From Carnegiea gigantea (lineage: Eukaryota; Streptophyta; Magnoliopsida; Caryophyllales; Cactaceae), in contig JAKOGI010001360.1 in NCBI GenBank assembly GCA_029747015.1, positions 1-64,000 on the forward strand: DNA of 64,000 bases. The letters are read 5' to 3'. Positions 22,147 to 32,766 of the stretch are shown here, piece by piece. Each line of letters begins with the position of its first letter. Within the stretch, counting starts at the first letter, position 1. The position numbers and the translations under genes were made by a program. The notes below the pieces were generated by a model. The model was given only the letters and a program-made list of their open reading frames with translations. It made no database searches and was not told the DNA's origin.

Positions 22147-23230
22147 ATTCCCAATTTCAAATCCTGTTGTTTTAAAAAGAATTGAACAAGTATAAGCTGA
22201 AAGTTTAAGCTACAAAATACAAGTTTGCTTTTTTAAAACTCTTTCCTAAGCATTAAGGAACCTTGTTGACTCAATTTCCTCTCTAGGGAGGTAAGCATCA
22301 CACGGCTGCCACCTCAAAAGGTTGATGAATGCATGACTGCCATGTAGAGTGAGTGTGATCGATTCATAGCTTGCCAAGTGTTGCCTTCTTCTTGCTTCCA
22401 CGTGTCTCACTCCTATGTGGCTGAGTGGCAACTTACCAAGCAGCTCAAGATGACCAAGTAGGCAAGCACACACCTCTAGCAAACCCATCTAGGAGGGAAA
22501 ACCACCTTGCTAAGTAACCAGGTGTCTAGGTGCCGGTTTCTGCCTTGTCTTGTGCTTCATGGTTGACACCTCAAATGCTGAGTAATCTAAGCTTTCTTTA
22601 CATGGAATGAAACCTTGAGATGTCTAGTTTACCCCTATTTTTGAATCAAAGCATTTGGGCATCATTTATTCCTTGAAATAGGCTGATTTCCATAACCGTG
22701 CAGAATCTGATCCAAAACAGCATAGGACTGAAAATGAGCTTCGTTCACTGGCCAATTGAACTCCAAATCTGGTAATTCCAATTGGACATGAAAGCTAAGA
22801 TATTGGGGATTCCAAAAAGGTAAAAATCCAAGGTTCATACTACCATTAAACTTGTCAAATCACATACCAAAACCGGGTACATTCTATTTAAACTGGCAGT
22901 TTGTATATCTTGGTTTTATTGGCTAATTTGAGAGGGTAAATGAAATCTAAATGGGGTGAAACTTGATTTTCTAGAAAGCTGACTTCTAAACTTCAATACC
23001 AATGCAAAATATTGGACTTAAACCTTAAAGGGGTTTACGTAATTAACCTCCCAAAACCGGGTTTGCTGCTGGAAGCAAACCATAACCTACTGTTTTAGGT
23101 CTTAAACAAAATAAGGATGATTTATTCATCCTTAAACCAGCATATTGAGCTTACCTAATTGATTTTTTTCTTGGTTTTAAGCTTTCACTCTTAATTTGAT
23201 TTTTGGCTTGAACCCTCGGTAAGTACATCA
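22147..23230 (+). repeat. NA LTR copy D, internally inverted and deleted
   Basis: The first ~37 bases (to about 22183) resemble an LTR start up to TGTTTTAAAAAGAA. From about 22184 to 23165 the sequence is the reverse complement of subtype I LTR, from TTTCAGCTTATACTTGTT back to CAATTAGGTAAGC. From about 23166 it returns to the plus orientation with the last ~65 bases of an LTR (CTTGGTTTTAAGC...TACATCA), then a normal primer site. Roughly 0.55 kb of LTR between the inverted block and the end is absent. Its CACGTG box is at 22399-22404 within the inverted part. Confidence 0.85.
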
Positions 23231-23234
23231 TTTT

Positions 23235-23246
23235 TGGTATCAGAGC
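23235..23246 (+). other. Primer binding site, second NA unit
   Basis: TGGTATCAGAGC is an exact 12-base initiator tRNA-Met primer site, four T residues after the LTR D end. Confidence 0.92.
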
Positions 23247-23364
23247 AAGTTCAGATCCTTGCCTGAACCCCACGTTTCCAAGTTAAATCCAAACACAAAC
23301 AGCCTACTTAATTTTCAAATCACCCCACAAAGAACCCTAGGCCTCATCCTTCACGCCATCTTCA

Positions 23365-24273
23365 ATGAGCTCGGAGAAAGAACTAGCTTTTATTACTATT
23401 GGATATGCTTGCTTTGCAATTCCAAAATTTCGTGGCGAAAAGGAAGAGTTTACAGGATGGTTATCTAAGGTGGAACGAGTTTTTGCTTGTTGTATCCTTA
23501 GTGACCAAGAGGAGTTCAAAGTGGTTATTTCAAGATTGAGAGGTTGTGCACTTCAGTGGTGGAATAAGTACAAGTTTGAGCGAAAAAAGAAAGGAAAAGA
23601 GAAGGTGCGAACTTGGAAGAAATTAAGTAGTAAGTTGAAGGATTCCTTTTATCCATCCACTTACACGCTCATGAAAGAAAGTATCTCCATTAAGCTCACA
23701 AGTTCATTCCCTTCCACTCCACAAAAAAGCCCAACTCCACCAAAGAACCTTTTCCCACTACCCGCACAAAGACCCCTTCCTAAAGGAGCTCGAAAATGTT
23801 TTAAGTGCCAAGGATTTGGTCACTCAGCATCCGAATGTCCCAACCTAAGAAATGTCACCCTAGCTGAATGGAAGGCCATAGAAGAGGTTCAATCAGAAGA
23901 GAAAGTTAAAGACCATGATCGAGATGATCTTGAAAAAGTCATGGTAGAAGCTGATGAAGGCTCCATGCTCCCCCTGGACACCCACCATCCACCTAGAAGC
24001 CATGAGCATCTCGGCCTTCCCACCACTTTTCATGAACCACCATCCTTTTTTCCCACTCCACCCACACCCAAAACACTCAAATACAATTTCTGTCAACATA
24101 TTTCAGAACTTTTACTTAATGCTCCTAATTCTGAATTAAGAGTACTTAAGGAAGTGGTTCAAAGTAAAATCAAAGAGTCCCTTACATCCACCATTCAAAT
24201 CAGTAAGGGGAAAGGAAAGAAGAGAGTCTCTAAGTTCAAAAGAGACTTATTTTCATGGTTGATTTTATTTTAG
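23365..24273 (+). CDS. Gag-like protein of non-autonomous family NA (second copy)
   Basis: This 302-residue frame differs from the copy at 11978-12922 at about 28 positions (roughly 90% identity), with no indel. It has the same layout: capsid N-terminal half, proline-rich linker, CCHC knuckle C145-C148-H153-C158, an acidic region and a basic tail. It stops after FSWLILF at a TAG where the first copy reads on for another 12 residues, so it is slightly truncated. The ATG lies about 118 bp after the primer site, as in the first copy. It is followed by about 65 bp and the purine tract, with no pol. Two copies both open over most of gag suggest that gag may have been kept, or that copying was recent. 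Confidence 0.83.
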   Translation: MSSEKELAFITIGYACFAIPKFRGEKEEFTGWLSKVERVFACCILSDQEEFKVVISRLRGCALQWWNKYKFERKKKGKEKVRTWKKLSSKLKDSFYPSTYTLMKESISIKLTSSFPSTPQKSPTPPKNLFPLPAQRPLPKGARKCFKCQGFGHSASECPNLRNVTLAEWKAIEEVQSEEKVKDHDRDDLEKVMVEADEGSMLPLDTHHPPRSHEHLGLPTTFHEPPSFFPTPPTPKTLKYNFCQHISELLLNAPNSELRVLKEVVQSKIKESLTSTIQISKGKGKKRVSKFKRDLFSWLILF

Positions 24274-24337
24274 CCAGAAATGAAGAAAGAAGAGGAGTTC
24301 TTTACCTAATATGATTTGAGGGCAAATTATTTTTAAC

Positions 24338-24347
24338 AAGGGGAGTA
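24338..24347 (+). other. Polypurine tract, second NA unit
   Basis: AAGGGGAGTA precedes LTR E and is identical to the tract at 12951-12960. Confidence 0.8.
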
Positions 24348-26018
24348 CGATAGAAATCCCTCCATCTCTTTTGTTTTAAAGAAGAATCAAATCAATTAGG
24401 TAAGCTCAATATGCTGGTTTAAGGATGAATAAATCATCCTTATTTTGTTTAGGACCTAAAACAGCAGGTCATGGTTTGCTTCCAGCAGCAAACCCGGTTT
24501 TGAGAGGTTAATTACGTAAACCCTTTTAAGGTTTAAGTCCAATATTTTGTATTGAGATTGAAGTTTAAGAAGTCAACTTTCTAGAAAATCAAGTTTCACC
24601 CCATTTGGATTTCATTTACCTTCTCAAATTAGCAAATAAAACCAAGATATACAAACTGCCAGTTCAAACAGAATGTACCCGATTTTTGGGTATGTGATTT
24701 GACAAACTTAATGGTGGTATAAACCTTGGATTTTTACCGATTTGGAATCCGCAAGATCTTAGCTTTCATATCCAATTGGAATTACCAGATTTGGAGTTCA
24801 ATTGGTCAGTGAACGAAGCTCATTTTCAGTCCTATGCTGTTTTGGACTAGATTCTGCATGGTTCTGGAAATCAGCCTATTTCAAGGGGTAAATGATATCC
24901 AAATGCTTTGATTCAAACAAGAGGGCAAACTACACATCTTAAGGTTTCCTTCCATGTAAATAAAGCTCAGATTATTCAGCATTTGAAGTGTCAACCATGA
25001 AGCACAAGACAAGGCAGAAACCGGCACCTAGACACACGGTTACTTAGCTAGGTGGTTTTCCCTCCTAGATGAGTTTGCTAGAGGTGTGTCCTTGCCTACT
25101 TGGTCATCTTGAGTGCTTGGTAAGCTGCCACTCAGCCACATAGGAGTGAGGCACGTGGAAGCAAGAAAAAGGCGACACTTGGCAAGCTATGAACTGGTCA
25201 CACTCACTCTACATGGCAGTCATGCATTCATCAACCTTTTGAGGTGGCAGCCGTGTGATGCTTACCTCCCTAGAGAGGAAATTGAGTCAACAAGGTTCCT
25301 TAATGCTTAGGAAAGAGTTTTAAGAAAGCAAACTTGTATTTTGTAGCTTAAACTTTCAGCTTATACTTGTTTAAGCTCTAACAGTGTACTAATTAGCTTA
25401 GGTTAGCTTAATGACTTTCCTACCTTAGAAAGAAAGCTCATTTCATGTTTTCTGAAGGCCTATTTAAGTGCCTTAGTTGTTCATTTTGAAAGATACATCA
25501 GAATTGAAAGAAAACCCCTTTGAGAGCTTTGTGCTTTCGTGCCTTAGTGCATCCAAATACTAAACTTGCTTATCCTTAATTAGGCCGGTTAGGGTGATGT
25601 TCAAGTGAAGTCTTAAAGTTGTTTAAATGGTGTTTCTGTATCTTAATCAAGTTTAGGGGCCCTAAACTCAAACTTAGTGGTGTTTCTGTATCTAGGTGAG
25701 GGTTTAGAACTATCTATCTACCTTGTTTATCTCACGGGTTCCTTGTTAACTTTGCTGAATTTCAGTTCACAAACCGTGTACTTTGCATTCTGGTTTGAGT
25801 TTACAATTAATCCCTCGAAGATACATCAAGTTCCTTTTTCTTTTCCCATTTAGAATCTCTTGATTCTAAATCCCATCCCTACCTCACGTTGTTGCTGCCT
25901 CACAAACAGCCCCTAACGTGCCACTTTTTTTGGTTTTTTTTCTTGATTGTATTCTCCCTTGGTTTTAAGCTTTCACTCTTAATTTGAGTTTTGGCTTGAA
26001 CCCTCGACAAGTACATCA
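24348..26018 (+). repeat. NA LTR copy E (subtype I), 3' outer LTR
   Basis: This 1,671-bp LTR starts CGATAG, mutated from TGATGG, and ends TACATCA. It matches LTR A along its full length. It is followed by CTTAT, the mutated target duplication, and then the copia-1 RT frame (ERHK). CACGTG box at 25152-25157. Confidence 0.9.
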
Positions 26019-27529
26019 CTTATGGCGTTCAATGGATCCATCGGAATGGAATTTAGTCCTGTAAATCCATTTACAACCAACCACATTCATAGATGGCACA
26101 CCAGGCACTAACTCCCAGTATGATTTTGCAAAAATGTATTAAACTCTTCACACATGGCTTGACGCCCGTGAGAGTGCGTAACCGCTTGTGAAAAACAGGT
26201 GGGATCACCATCCTTACGCAGAGCACTCAATGAACGAATATTTTTCAGTTTAAAAATGCCTGATTTTGAACATGTCTACATAGGATGTTGATTGACAATG
26301 AAAGACGTCGACCACTCGGAAGAAGCAGAGATCGCATTGTCGGATACAGACGCGGTTGGGCTTGGAGAAGAGATGGATGGACCGGTTGAAGAATCTGAGG
26401 GGTCAGGTGAAGGACTGAGGCTGAAAGCGGGAGTAGGACAGTCGCGGATTGGACCGGGCTGAGAAGCGGAGGAGGATTGGGTGGGCTCACAGGCAGGACT
26501 GGGACATAGAGGCACGGGTAGGCGCGAATGTGGGTGGACAGGTGAAGGACCAGACATTTCATTTGTGTGGGATGTCGACGTCGGTATCTGAGTAACGGTA
26601 AAGGTAACAAAGTGACGGTGGGCCCAGTAGAAGGCAGTGATGTAGCAGGTAATAATGGAAGACAGGATTGAATAGGTTAAGAATTTCCTGATAGGGAAAA
26701 ATGTGTTCGTGAAATAAAACATATCGGCTTATATAGATTTTGCCAGAGATGGGTTCGAGACATTTATAAGTCTTGTAATGTGGGGCATATCCAAGGAATA
26801 TACACCTTATAGAACGAGGTTGCAATTTATTTTTAACCATTGGAGAAATATTCGGAAAACTTTGTCATCCCAAAACCCGTAAAAAAGTATAGTCCGGTGG
26901 TTTGAAAAATAATTTTTGAAAAGGCGATAAACCACAAAGAGTAGATGTAGGTAATCTATTGGTAACATAAGTAGCTGTGGATACTACATCATCCCAAAAA
27001 ATATCAGGAAGGGAGGCATTGATAAGAAAGGTTCGAGCCATTTTGTGTCGATGTTTTTTTTTAGCAATCCCATTTTGTTGCTGAGTGTGGGGGAATAGAT
27101 GCCATTTTGAATTAAATGATCAAACAAAGAATTATTGTCGTATTCTTTTCCTCCGTCACTCGGAAAATACTTGATTTTGGCATCAAAAAGGTTTTCAACC
27201 ATTTTCTGAAACACACAAACTATTTTAAAATTATCAGACTTATTTTTCATGGGATACAATCTAGAATATCGAGAAAAATCATCAACAAATAAAACGTAAT
27301 ATTTATGGCCATGAGCAGAGTAAATAGGAGATTGCCAAACATCACTATAAATTAAAACAAGCGGTTTATTAGCAAAGTGAACAACGCCATGAAAGGGTAA
27401 TCTAGTAGACTTGCCCAAACCAGACGAAACACAATCCTTGAAAGTTTTAGAGGTCTGAACAATAAATTCATTGGAATGAAGAGAATCTAGAGTCCTAGAG
27501 CTAGAGTGACCTAAGCGTCGATGCCACAC
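26019..27529 (-). pseudogene. copia-1 integrase and start of reverse transcriptase
   Basis: The integrase pre-domain begins MWHRRLGHSSSRTLDSL (27529). The core has LIYSDVWQSP, VDDFSRYSRLY and FPSDGGKEYDN, with recognisable Asp positions. A frameshift near 26984 separates it from the C-terminal part at 26559-26840 (RCIFLGYAPHYKTYKCL). A serine- and proline-rich linker follows (about 26276-26560), then the first RT block near 26019-26180 (VGCKWIYR, SDGSIERHK), where the frame is cut by the NA insertion. Stops and frame changes are present throughout. Confidence 0.86.
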
Positions 27530-27727
27530 ATGAGCAGGTTGATGGAGAGTGAAGTAAGTGGGGAATGTGGTGGATGGAAGAGTGATGGGATAGAGATCTC
27601 CTTTACTTGCAACTTGGAAGTAGAACAGTCCCCGTTGCCTTGTCCTGAATTACAAAAAAAGAAGCATCAAAAATTACTTGGCAATTGTTATCACGACAAA
27701 GGCACGTAATGGAAAATAAATTATGCT

Positions 27728-28412
27728 TTAATTTGGGGAAATGAAAAACGTTAGACAAGCGCAATGGTCAATTAGTAGTAGGTAGATAACAAGTGCCAAT
27801 GTTCCATATAATAGATCACCATTACCAACTACAACTTTTGTGGTTCCGTTGTAAGAGAATTTAGAAGACAAATTTCCATCGAACGGTGTCATATGAGCCG
27901 AGGCACCAGAGTCTGGATACCACGTCTCTTGTCCATCACTAAGAGACATTGCAGTAAAGGAATTAGATGCAAGAGAATCAGGAGTTACACCTGCGGTAAA
28001 CGGTAAGCTAGCGGGGACATTGCAAGGCCGAATGGCCATTGGTAAAGCAAATTTGACAAACAAGGGTTGATGGGCCTGGACCCAAAAGACCCGATTGAGA
28101 TGAACTACCTGCAGAGAAATTATTAGAGCATGATTGGACATGAGTAACAGAACATGACACGGAAGAATCACTTATGCACATACCAGTAGGTCCACTCCGA
28201 GTTTGGCTGGAGACTTGATCATTGTGGGAGTGCTGATTGTTATTAGAGAGACCACGACCACCTCCCCCGTTACGGTTCTGATAATTATTCCGCCTGTTAT
28301 TGTTACGCCAATTACCACCCCCACGTCCTCTATTATGCTGTTGCCGCTGATTTTGAACTGATGCAGAATTTGGTTGAGTAGTAGAAGAGGACGTAGCATG
28401 GGTAATAGTCAA
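27728..28412 (-). pseudogene. copia-1 Gag zinc knuckle and protease
   Basis: At 28008-28412 an RNA-binding glycine-, asparagine- and arginine-rich stretch precedes a CCHC knuckle, CQICFTNGHSALQC. In an overlapping frame (27728-28171) the retropepsin block reads ETWYPDSGASAHMT, with the DSGA active-site triad intact, then VVVGNGDLL. A frameshift lies between the two parts. Sequence 27530-27727 should hold the protease-integrase junction but is too degenerate to read. Confidence 0.84.
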
Positions 28413-29495
28413 AGCAGGATGGGAGATAGATTGATCATCATAATCCTTAACTGACGTAGCCGCTGTTCTTGGAGAAGAAGCCGAGGGCGGAGCTCATCAA
28501 AGGAAAGGTGCATAGGCACATGAGTCAAGGTAGTAACCAAGGTTTCATAGTCACGTCCAAGACCCATCAAAGTGTAGTGAACCAGATCAGATTGCGGCAC
28601 AGGCGGGTTCATAGCAGCGAGATTATCAGCAAATGACGTAATATCTCGTAAATATGCGTCCATGGTTTGGGGGTCAGATTTCTTAACATTGGTGAGCATC
28701 CGTTTTAATTCTAAAGCCTGGGCCATACTTTGATGCATGAACGATGATTTAGACGTTCCCATCAATGAAACGAAGAACGGCAGTCACGGACATTTATCAA
28801 AATTTCGGGAGAAAGTGTTGCAAAAATCCACGAACGGACACTTTGATCAAGACGCAGCCAATCTGCAAAAGCTGAATTAGGAATAGACTCACCAGATGAA
28901 GTGCGAACCATGGAAGGTGGGGAAGGGTAGGAGCCATCAACGAGTCCAAGAAAACCATGAGATACCAAGATTGCTGTGAATTGGGTATGCCAAGTTAGAT
29001 AGTCTTCGGGCGTTTCGGCGCCACAAGTGTGCAACTAAGAGTGGCGGGATTTGGCTGAGGCATGGAGGACGACAAGAACCGCGAAGTCGAGATAGGATTG
29101 ACGGTGGATGAAGATCCAACTTCAAATTGGCTATACCCAGAAGGACGCCATGCTGACGATGAGGGTGTGCGATAGATGGGTCCAATGGGGTCATGGAGAG
29201 GACGGGAAATGTGAGAGTTATAGAGAGAAGGCTGACCGTTGAAGTAAAAGGGAAGAGTGGGCTGAGTAGAAGCGTCAGTCATGGGTCAACGTATCTCGGA
29301 GGTGCTCATGCGATGCTGTGCAGAAGAAAAAGAAGCAGCCATGTCTGTTTGTGGGAATGAAAAATAAGTTGTAACAGGGTTAGACACAGCAACTGGGGTA
29401 TCATGATGCTGATTGGTGATATCCAGTGACAAAGTGGGTGATTCAACCATGGCTGACCTCAGGCCAAAACATGCTGGAGGAGGAATACCAGACAT
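28409..29495 (-). pseudogene. copia-1 Gag
   Basis: The N-terminal region is in 28995-29495 in pieces (MSGIPPPACFG; a stop near 29286; MTDASTQPTLPFYFNGQPS). The capsid part has EDYLTWHTQFTAILVSHGFL and WIFATLSPEI (28762-29034) and then MAQALELKRMLTNVKKSD and MDAYLRDITSFADNLAAMN (28409-28765), the usual copia Gag order. At least two frameshifts and one stop break it. It would form the virus-like particle of the element. Confidence 0.83.
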
Positions 29496-29551
29496 GACGA
29501 GGAGAGTGGAGGGTGGACGGCTGTAGAGAGGGAGAGTCTAGGGTATCGATT

Positions 29552-29565
29552 TGGCTCTGATACCA
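29552..29565 (-). other. copia-1 primer binding site
   Basis: The plus strand TGGCTCTGATACCA is the complement of TGGTATCAGAGCCA, matching initiator tRNA-Met, directly beside the 5' LTR. Confidence 0.92.
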
Positions 29566-29674
29566 TGTGAATGAATAAACCGCATACCCTCTGAGGGGGA
29601 GCTGGATGTATATTAATAGCAGTAATTAGGGTTTTATACGAATACAATTATCAGGCCCATAAACATATGACTAC

Positions 29675-29706
<32 letters not shown>

Positions 29707-29713
29707 TCTATTA
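29566..29713 (-). repeat. copia-1 5' LTR
   Basis: This 148-bp LTR is colinear with 6607-6736 and longer mainly through TA/CA microsatellite growth (29676-29706). It ends CTCTATTA and is followed by target duplication GAATG (29714-29718). Confidence 0.9.
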
Positions 29714-29907
29714 GAATGCATCTTCTACCGAATCTGCACTGGACTAGCATATTTGCTCTTGGAGGAGAGCTATAATATACTTTCATTCCCTATTTGTATT
29801 TACTAACAACAGTAGTTTGACTGAGTGGGGAACTTAGGGTTTAACATGTTTTAATTTACATGTAAAGTGCCAGACTGCTTATGCATATAAATGGCATACT
29901 ATTCTTA

Positions 29908-30110
29908 TGACAAAAATGGTGAAAAATTACTGAATTTTAGAGGACAACTTTCTGTTTTCTTTCTTTGTGTTTTTCTCATCTATTCAACAAGCTCTGTGAG
30001 CTACAAATACTATAAAAGTCAGCTTGTTCACATGACTCAGAGAACCGTTCAAAAACATTCCCTTAAACAGTGGGATGATTAAACCATAAATGCAAAGAAG
30101 AATAATTACA
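29908..30110 (-). repeat. copia-2 3' LTR
   Basis: 203 bp, aligned with 32564-32766 with no length difference and roughly 10% substitutions. A C-rich stretch, GCTCCCCCTTTC (about 30165), some 55 bp inside, complements a possible purine tract. Confidence 0.87.
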
Positions 30111-30191
30111 CACTTGATTTTGGACTTATAACTCCATCATCAAATCCAAAAACATTATTGGGCTTGCTCCCCCTTTCATCTGAATTTTCTT

Positions 30192-31640
30192 TCACATTGT
30201 TGGAAAAAGGAAATATTTTAATTCAACATCTCTGCTTACAAATATTTCCTTATTCTCCAAATCATGCAGCCTCCAACATTTCTTCCCAAAAGGATATCCC
30301 ACAAACACGCATTTTCGACTACGAGAAGCAAACTTGTCGTTTTGTTCAATTTTTAGCTTTTGCATAACAAAGACATCCAAAGATACGAACATTATCTTAT
30401 GAGGGTTTTAGCCCAAATAAACACTCATATGGAGTTTTACCCTCTAACAAAGGAGTAGGCGCTCGATTTATTAGATAAGCCGTAGTCAAGACACATTGAC
30501 CCCACAACTCTATTGGTAGACTAGCATGAAATCGAAGAGCACGAGCAACATTTAAAATATGTCTATACTTTCGCTCAACTCTCGCATTTTGTTGTCGAGT
30601 GCCCACACAATTTGTCTAACGGACAATTCCTTTTTCAAAGTAAAAATGTGTCATAAACTGGAAAGTAAATTCCTTGCCATTATCACTACGAATGAAGAAC
30701 TTCGCATTTTTACCAAAGTGATTCTTTGCATAAATCACAAAATTTTGCAAAAATAAACTAGTCTCACCCTTATCACGTATCAAATATACCCATACCGCTC
30801 TACTTGCATCATCAACAATCGACAAAAAATAATGTGCGCCACAAGTTGATGGAACACAATAGGCACCCCAAATATCATAATGCAAGAGCTCAAAAGGTCG
30901 ACTGGCTTTGCTATCACTTTTGAAAAATGAGCAACGAGTTTGTTTAGCACGAAAACAAACATCACAAGGTTCATTCACTTTACTAAAGTTATCACCAATA
31001 TCTAAACTTTTAGCAAGTAAAGAGAGAACTTGTCTGGATGAATGACCAAGACGCCCATGCCACAAATCATAAACCTTGACTGCATTTGCTTGTAAATTTG
31101 CATCTGGAATTTTCTGGTGAAGAAAGACCCCTCCTTTGACTCTATCCACTCCAATCAGGTTCCTCGAGATACGATCTCGTATCACACAAAAACTATCAGT
31201 AAAAGTTACAATACAATTATATTCTTTATTCAACTGCCAAATGGAGATCAAATTGCATGTTAACTTTGGAACAAAAAGAAGTTCTTTCAAAACTATATTT
31301 GCCCCTAATCGAACAATTCCAACTTTGTTAGCCACTACTTTGTTGCCATCTGGTAAACCCACCATGATTGGATCAATTTTCTTGATATTTTCAAGGACCT
31401 CAAATATCCTGATCATATGGCAAGAAGCCCTTGTGTCAAATAGCCACTCATGTTTAGCTTGCAATTTTTCATTTCCATCCTTTGGTGTTTCAATTAAGCT
31501 GAGAATCCTTTTAATTTGCTCAGCCAAAAAGCCAGGTACAGAACTAGGGCTCGCATCTCCGGTGTTCGAAGTCACGGCTACTGCCTATCCCATCATGGTG
31601 TTTGCACCCGCTTTTCTTCCACCACCGTTCGAAACAAGAA
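30192..31640 (-). pseudogene. copia-2 protease and integrase
   Basis: The long frame 30616-31575 contains the protease block HEWLFDTRASCHM, in which the usual DSGA is DTRA, so the active site is altered. The integrase zinc-binding region follows (WHGRLGHSS, then CDVCFRAKQTR), and then the core (HYDIWGAYCVPS, SIVDDASRAVWVYL, FIRSDNGKEF). After a stop near 30616 the frame at 30397-30606 continues with RQQNARVERKYRHILNVAR, including the catalytic Glu, and GQCVLTTAYLINRAP. The piece 30192-30392 (KCVFVGYPFGKKCWR) is the integrase C-terminus. RT should begin here but the 3' LTR follows within about 80 bp. Confidence 0.88.
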
Positions 31641-31677
31641 GTTTCTTCGTGCCCAGTTTGTCCATAGTGCATACAAA

Positions 31678-32456
31678 TCACTTTCTTAGTCGATTGTGAG
31701 TTTTTTTGGTGATTTTTACTGAAAAAGCAGCAGTATTCTCGCCCTCGTTTTCTCTTCCAATCATCAGGTTCTTGTGGGTCTCTTCTTGAGACACCATGTT
31801 AAAGATTTTGTCAAGAGAACTCAGGGGTTCTTGGGCAAGAATCTGGCTCCGTATGTTCGAGTAAGTTTCATCATCTAAGCCCATAAGAAATTGATGCGGT
31901 TTTTCTTCTTCAAACAATTGATTCACTTGAGCACCAATATTGCATTCACATTTCTTACAAGTGCACTGAGGATGTCGGATATGACCTTCCAATTCACTCC
32001 ATAAACTCAGTACCTTTGAGTAGAACTCGATAACATCCATGCCGTTTTGCTTACAATCTGCCAGACTTGCTTTTAGTTGATGTATTTTGGGAGCACTTGC
32101 CACGGCATATCGTTTCTTCAGATTGCTCCACATCAATTCAGCCGTGTCCACATAGGCAATACTGGATCACAACTTCAGTTCTATGATGTTCAAGATCCAT
32201 GAGCAAATCATCGCGTTAATATTTCCGGGGTTTGCAACTCAATTGTATCTTCATCATTCTTTGGTTCTAGCTTTTTAAGAGATGCGTCAATAAATCTCAA
32301 CTTGTTCTTGGCTTTGAGAGCGGTTCTCACTGCTCTCTCCCAAAGATCATAATTCTTGCCGTCAAAAATTGCCACTGTAATAAGTCCTCTGGGTCCTTCA
32401 GAAGGATGTAAATAATAGGGAGAATGATTTTCACCCAAAAACTTCTTTCCAGACAT
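31678..32456 (-). pseudogene. copia-2 Gag
   Basis: The start is probably the ATG at 32454-32456 (MSGKKFLGENHSPYYLHPSE), a leader common in plant copia Gag, followed by FDGKNYDLWERAVRTALKAK. A stop near 32208 divides it from 31678-32151, which has MWSNLKKRYAVAS, IEFYSKVLSLWSELEGH and HQFLMGLDDETYSNIRSQIL. The family's usual CCHC knuckle is not clear here. A degenerate stretch at 31580-31680 joins it to protease. Confidence 0.85.
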
Positions 32457-32548
32457 GGCTGTAAATGGAAGTTGAAAGAGAGAGGAAAAACATATTCTCA
32501 CTCACGTAGAGAAGGTGGGAGCAAGGTAAACAATTTCAAAGAACCGAT

Positions 32549-32561
32549 TGCTCTGATACCA
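32549..32561 (-). other. copia-2 primer binding site
   Basis: TGCTCTGATACCA is the complement of the initiator tRNA-Met primer site TGGTATCAGAGCA. It is two bases from the 5' LTR. Confidence 0.88.
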
Positions 32562-32563
32562 TA

Positions 32564-32766
32564 TGACAAAAATGAAGAAAAATGACTGAATTTTAGGGGA
32601 TAACTTTTTGTTTTCTTTCTCTATGTTTTTCTCATCTATTCAACAAGCTCTGTGAGCTACAAATACTACAAGAGTCAGCCTATTCGCATGACTCAGAGAA
32701 TCGTTCAAGAACATCTCCTTAAACAGTGGGATGATTACACCATAAATGCAAAGAAGAATAATTACA
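32564..32766 (-). repeat. copia-2 5' LTR
   Basis: 203-bp partner of 29908-30110, starting TGACAAAAATG just after the primer site and ending AATTACA. Confidence 0.88.

Larger units (their letters stand above)
8088..26018 (+). mobile_element. Complex of non-autonomous gag-only LTR retrotransposons (family NA) with further nested elements
   Basis: The outer edges are TGATGGAAATCC (8088) and TACATCA (26018). The copia-1 target repeats TTTAT (8083-8087) and CTTAT (26019-26023) match at 4 of 5 bases. Inside are five LTR copies in two sequence subtypes: A 8088-9757, B 9785-11842, C 12961-13147 plus 20714-22146, D 22147-23230 (rearranged), E 24348-26018. There are two gag genes (11978-12922 and 23365-24273), each between a tRNA-Met primer site and a purine tract, and neither is followed by protease, RT or integrase. 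The arrangement implies at least two NA insertions or recombined copies, plus a TRIM in B and a gypsy element in C. Confidence 0.85.
6607..29713 (-). mobile_element. Ty1/copia LTR retrotransposon copia-1, split by an 18-kb nested insertion
   Basis: Short LTRs at 6607-6736 and 29566-29713 are flanked by the exact 5-bp duplication GAATG (6602-6606 and 29714-29718). Gene order on the minus strand is gag, protease, integrase, RT, RNase H, as expected for copia. The reading frame is cut within RT between ERHK (right side, about 26019) and ARLVAF (left side, about 8087) by the insertion 8088-26018. Without that insertion the element would be about 5.2 kb. The LTRs differ at roughly one base in ten and all coding blocks carry breaks, so it is an old copy. 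Confidence 0.93.
29908..32766 (-). mobile_element. copia-2: LTR retrotransposon lacking RT and RNase H
   Basis: Two 203-bp LTRs (29908-30110 and 32564-32766) start TGACAAAAATG and end AATTACA on the plus strand. The minus strand encodes Gag, protease and integrase, then stops at the 3' LTR without any RT or RNase H. Element length is 2,859 bp, about half that of a full copia. The flanking 5-mers, TCTTA and ACTAA, match at 3 of 5, so no target duplication can be claimed. It is either a deletion derivative or a non-autonomous family. Confidence 0.88.

Noticed and set aside
31136..31699. 187-codon plus-strand frame
   Set aside because: Antisense shadow of copia-2 protease and integrase.
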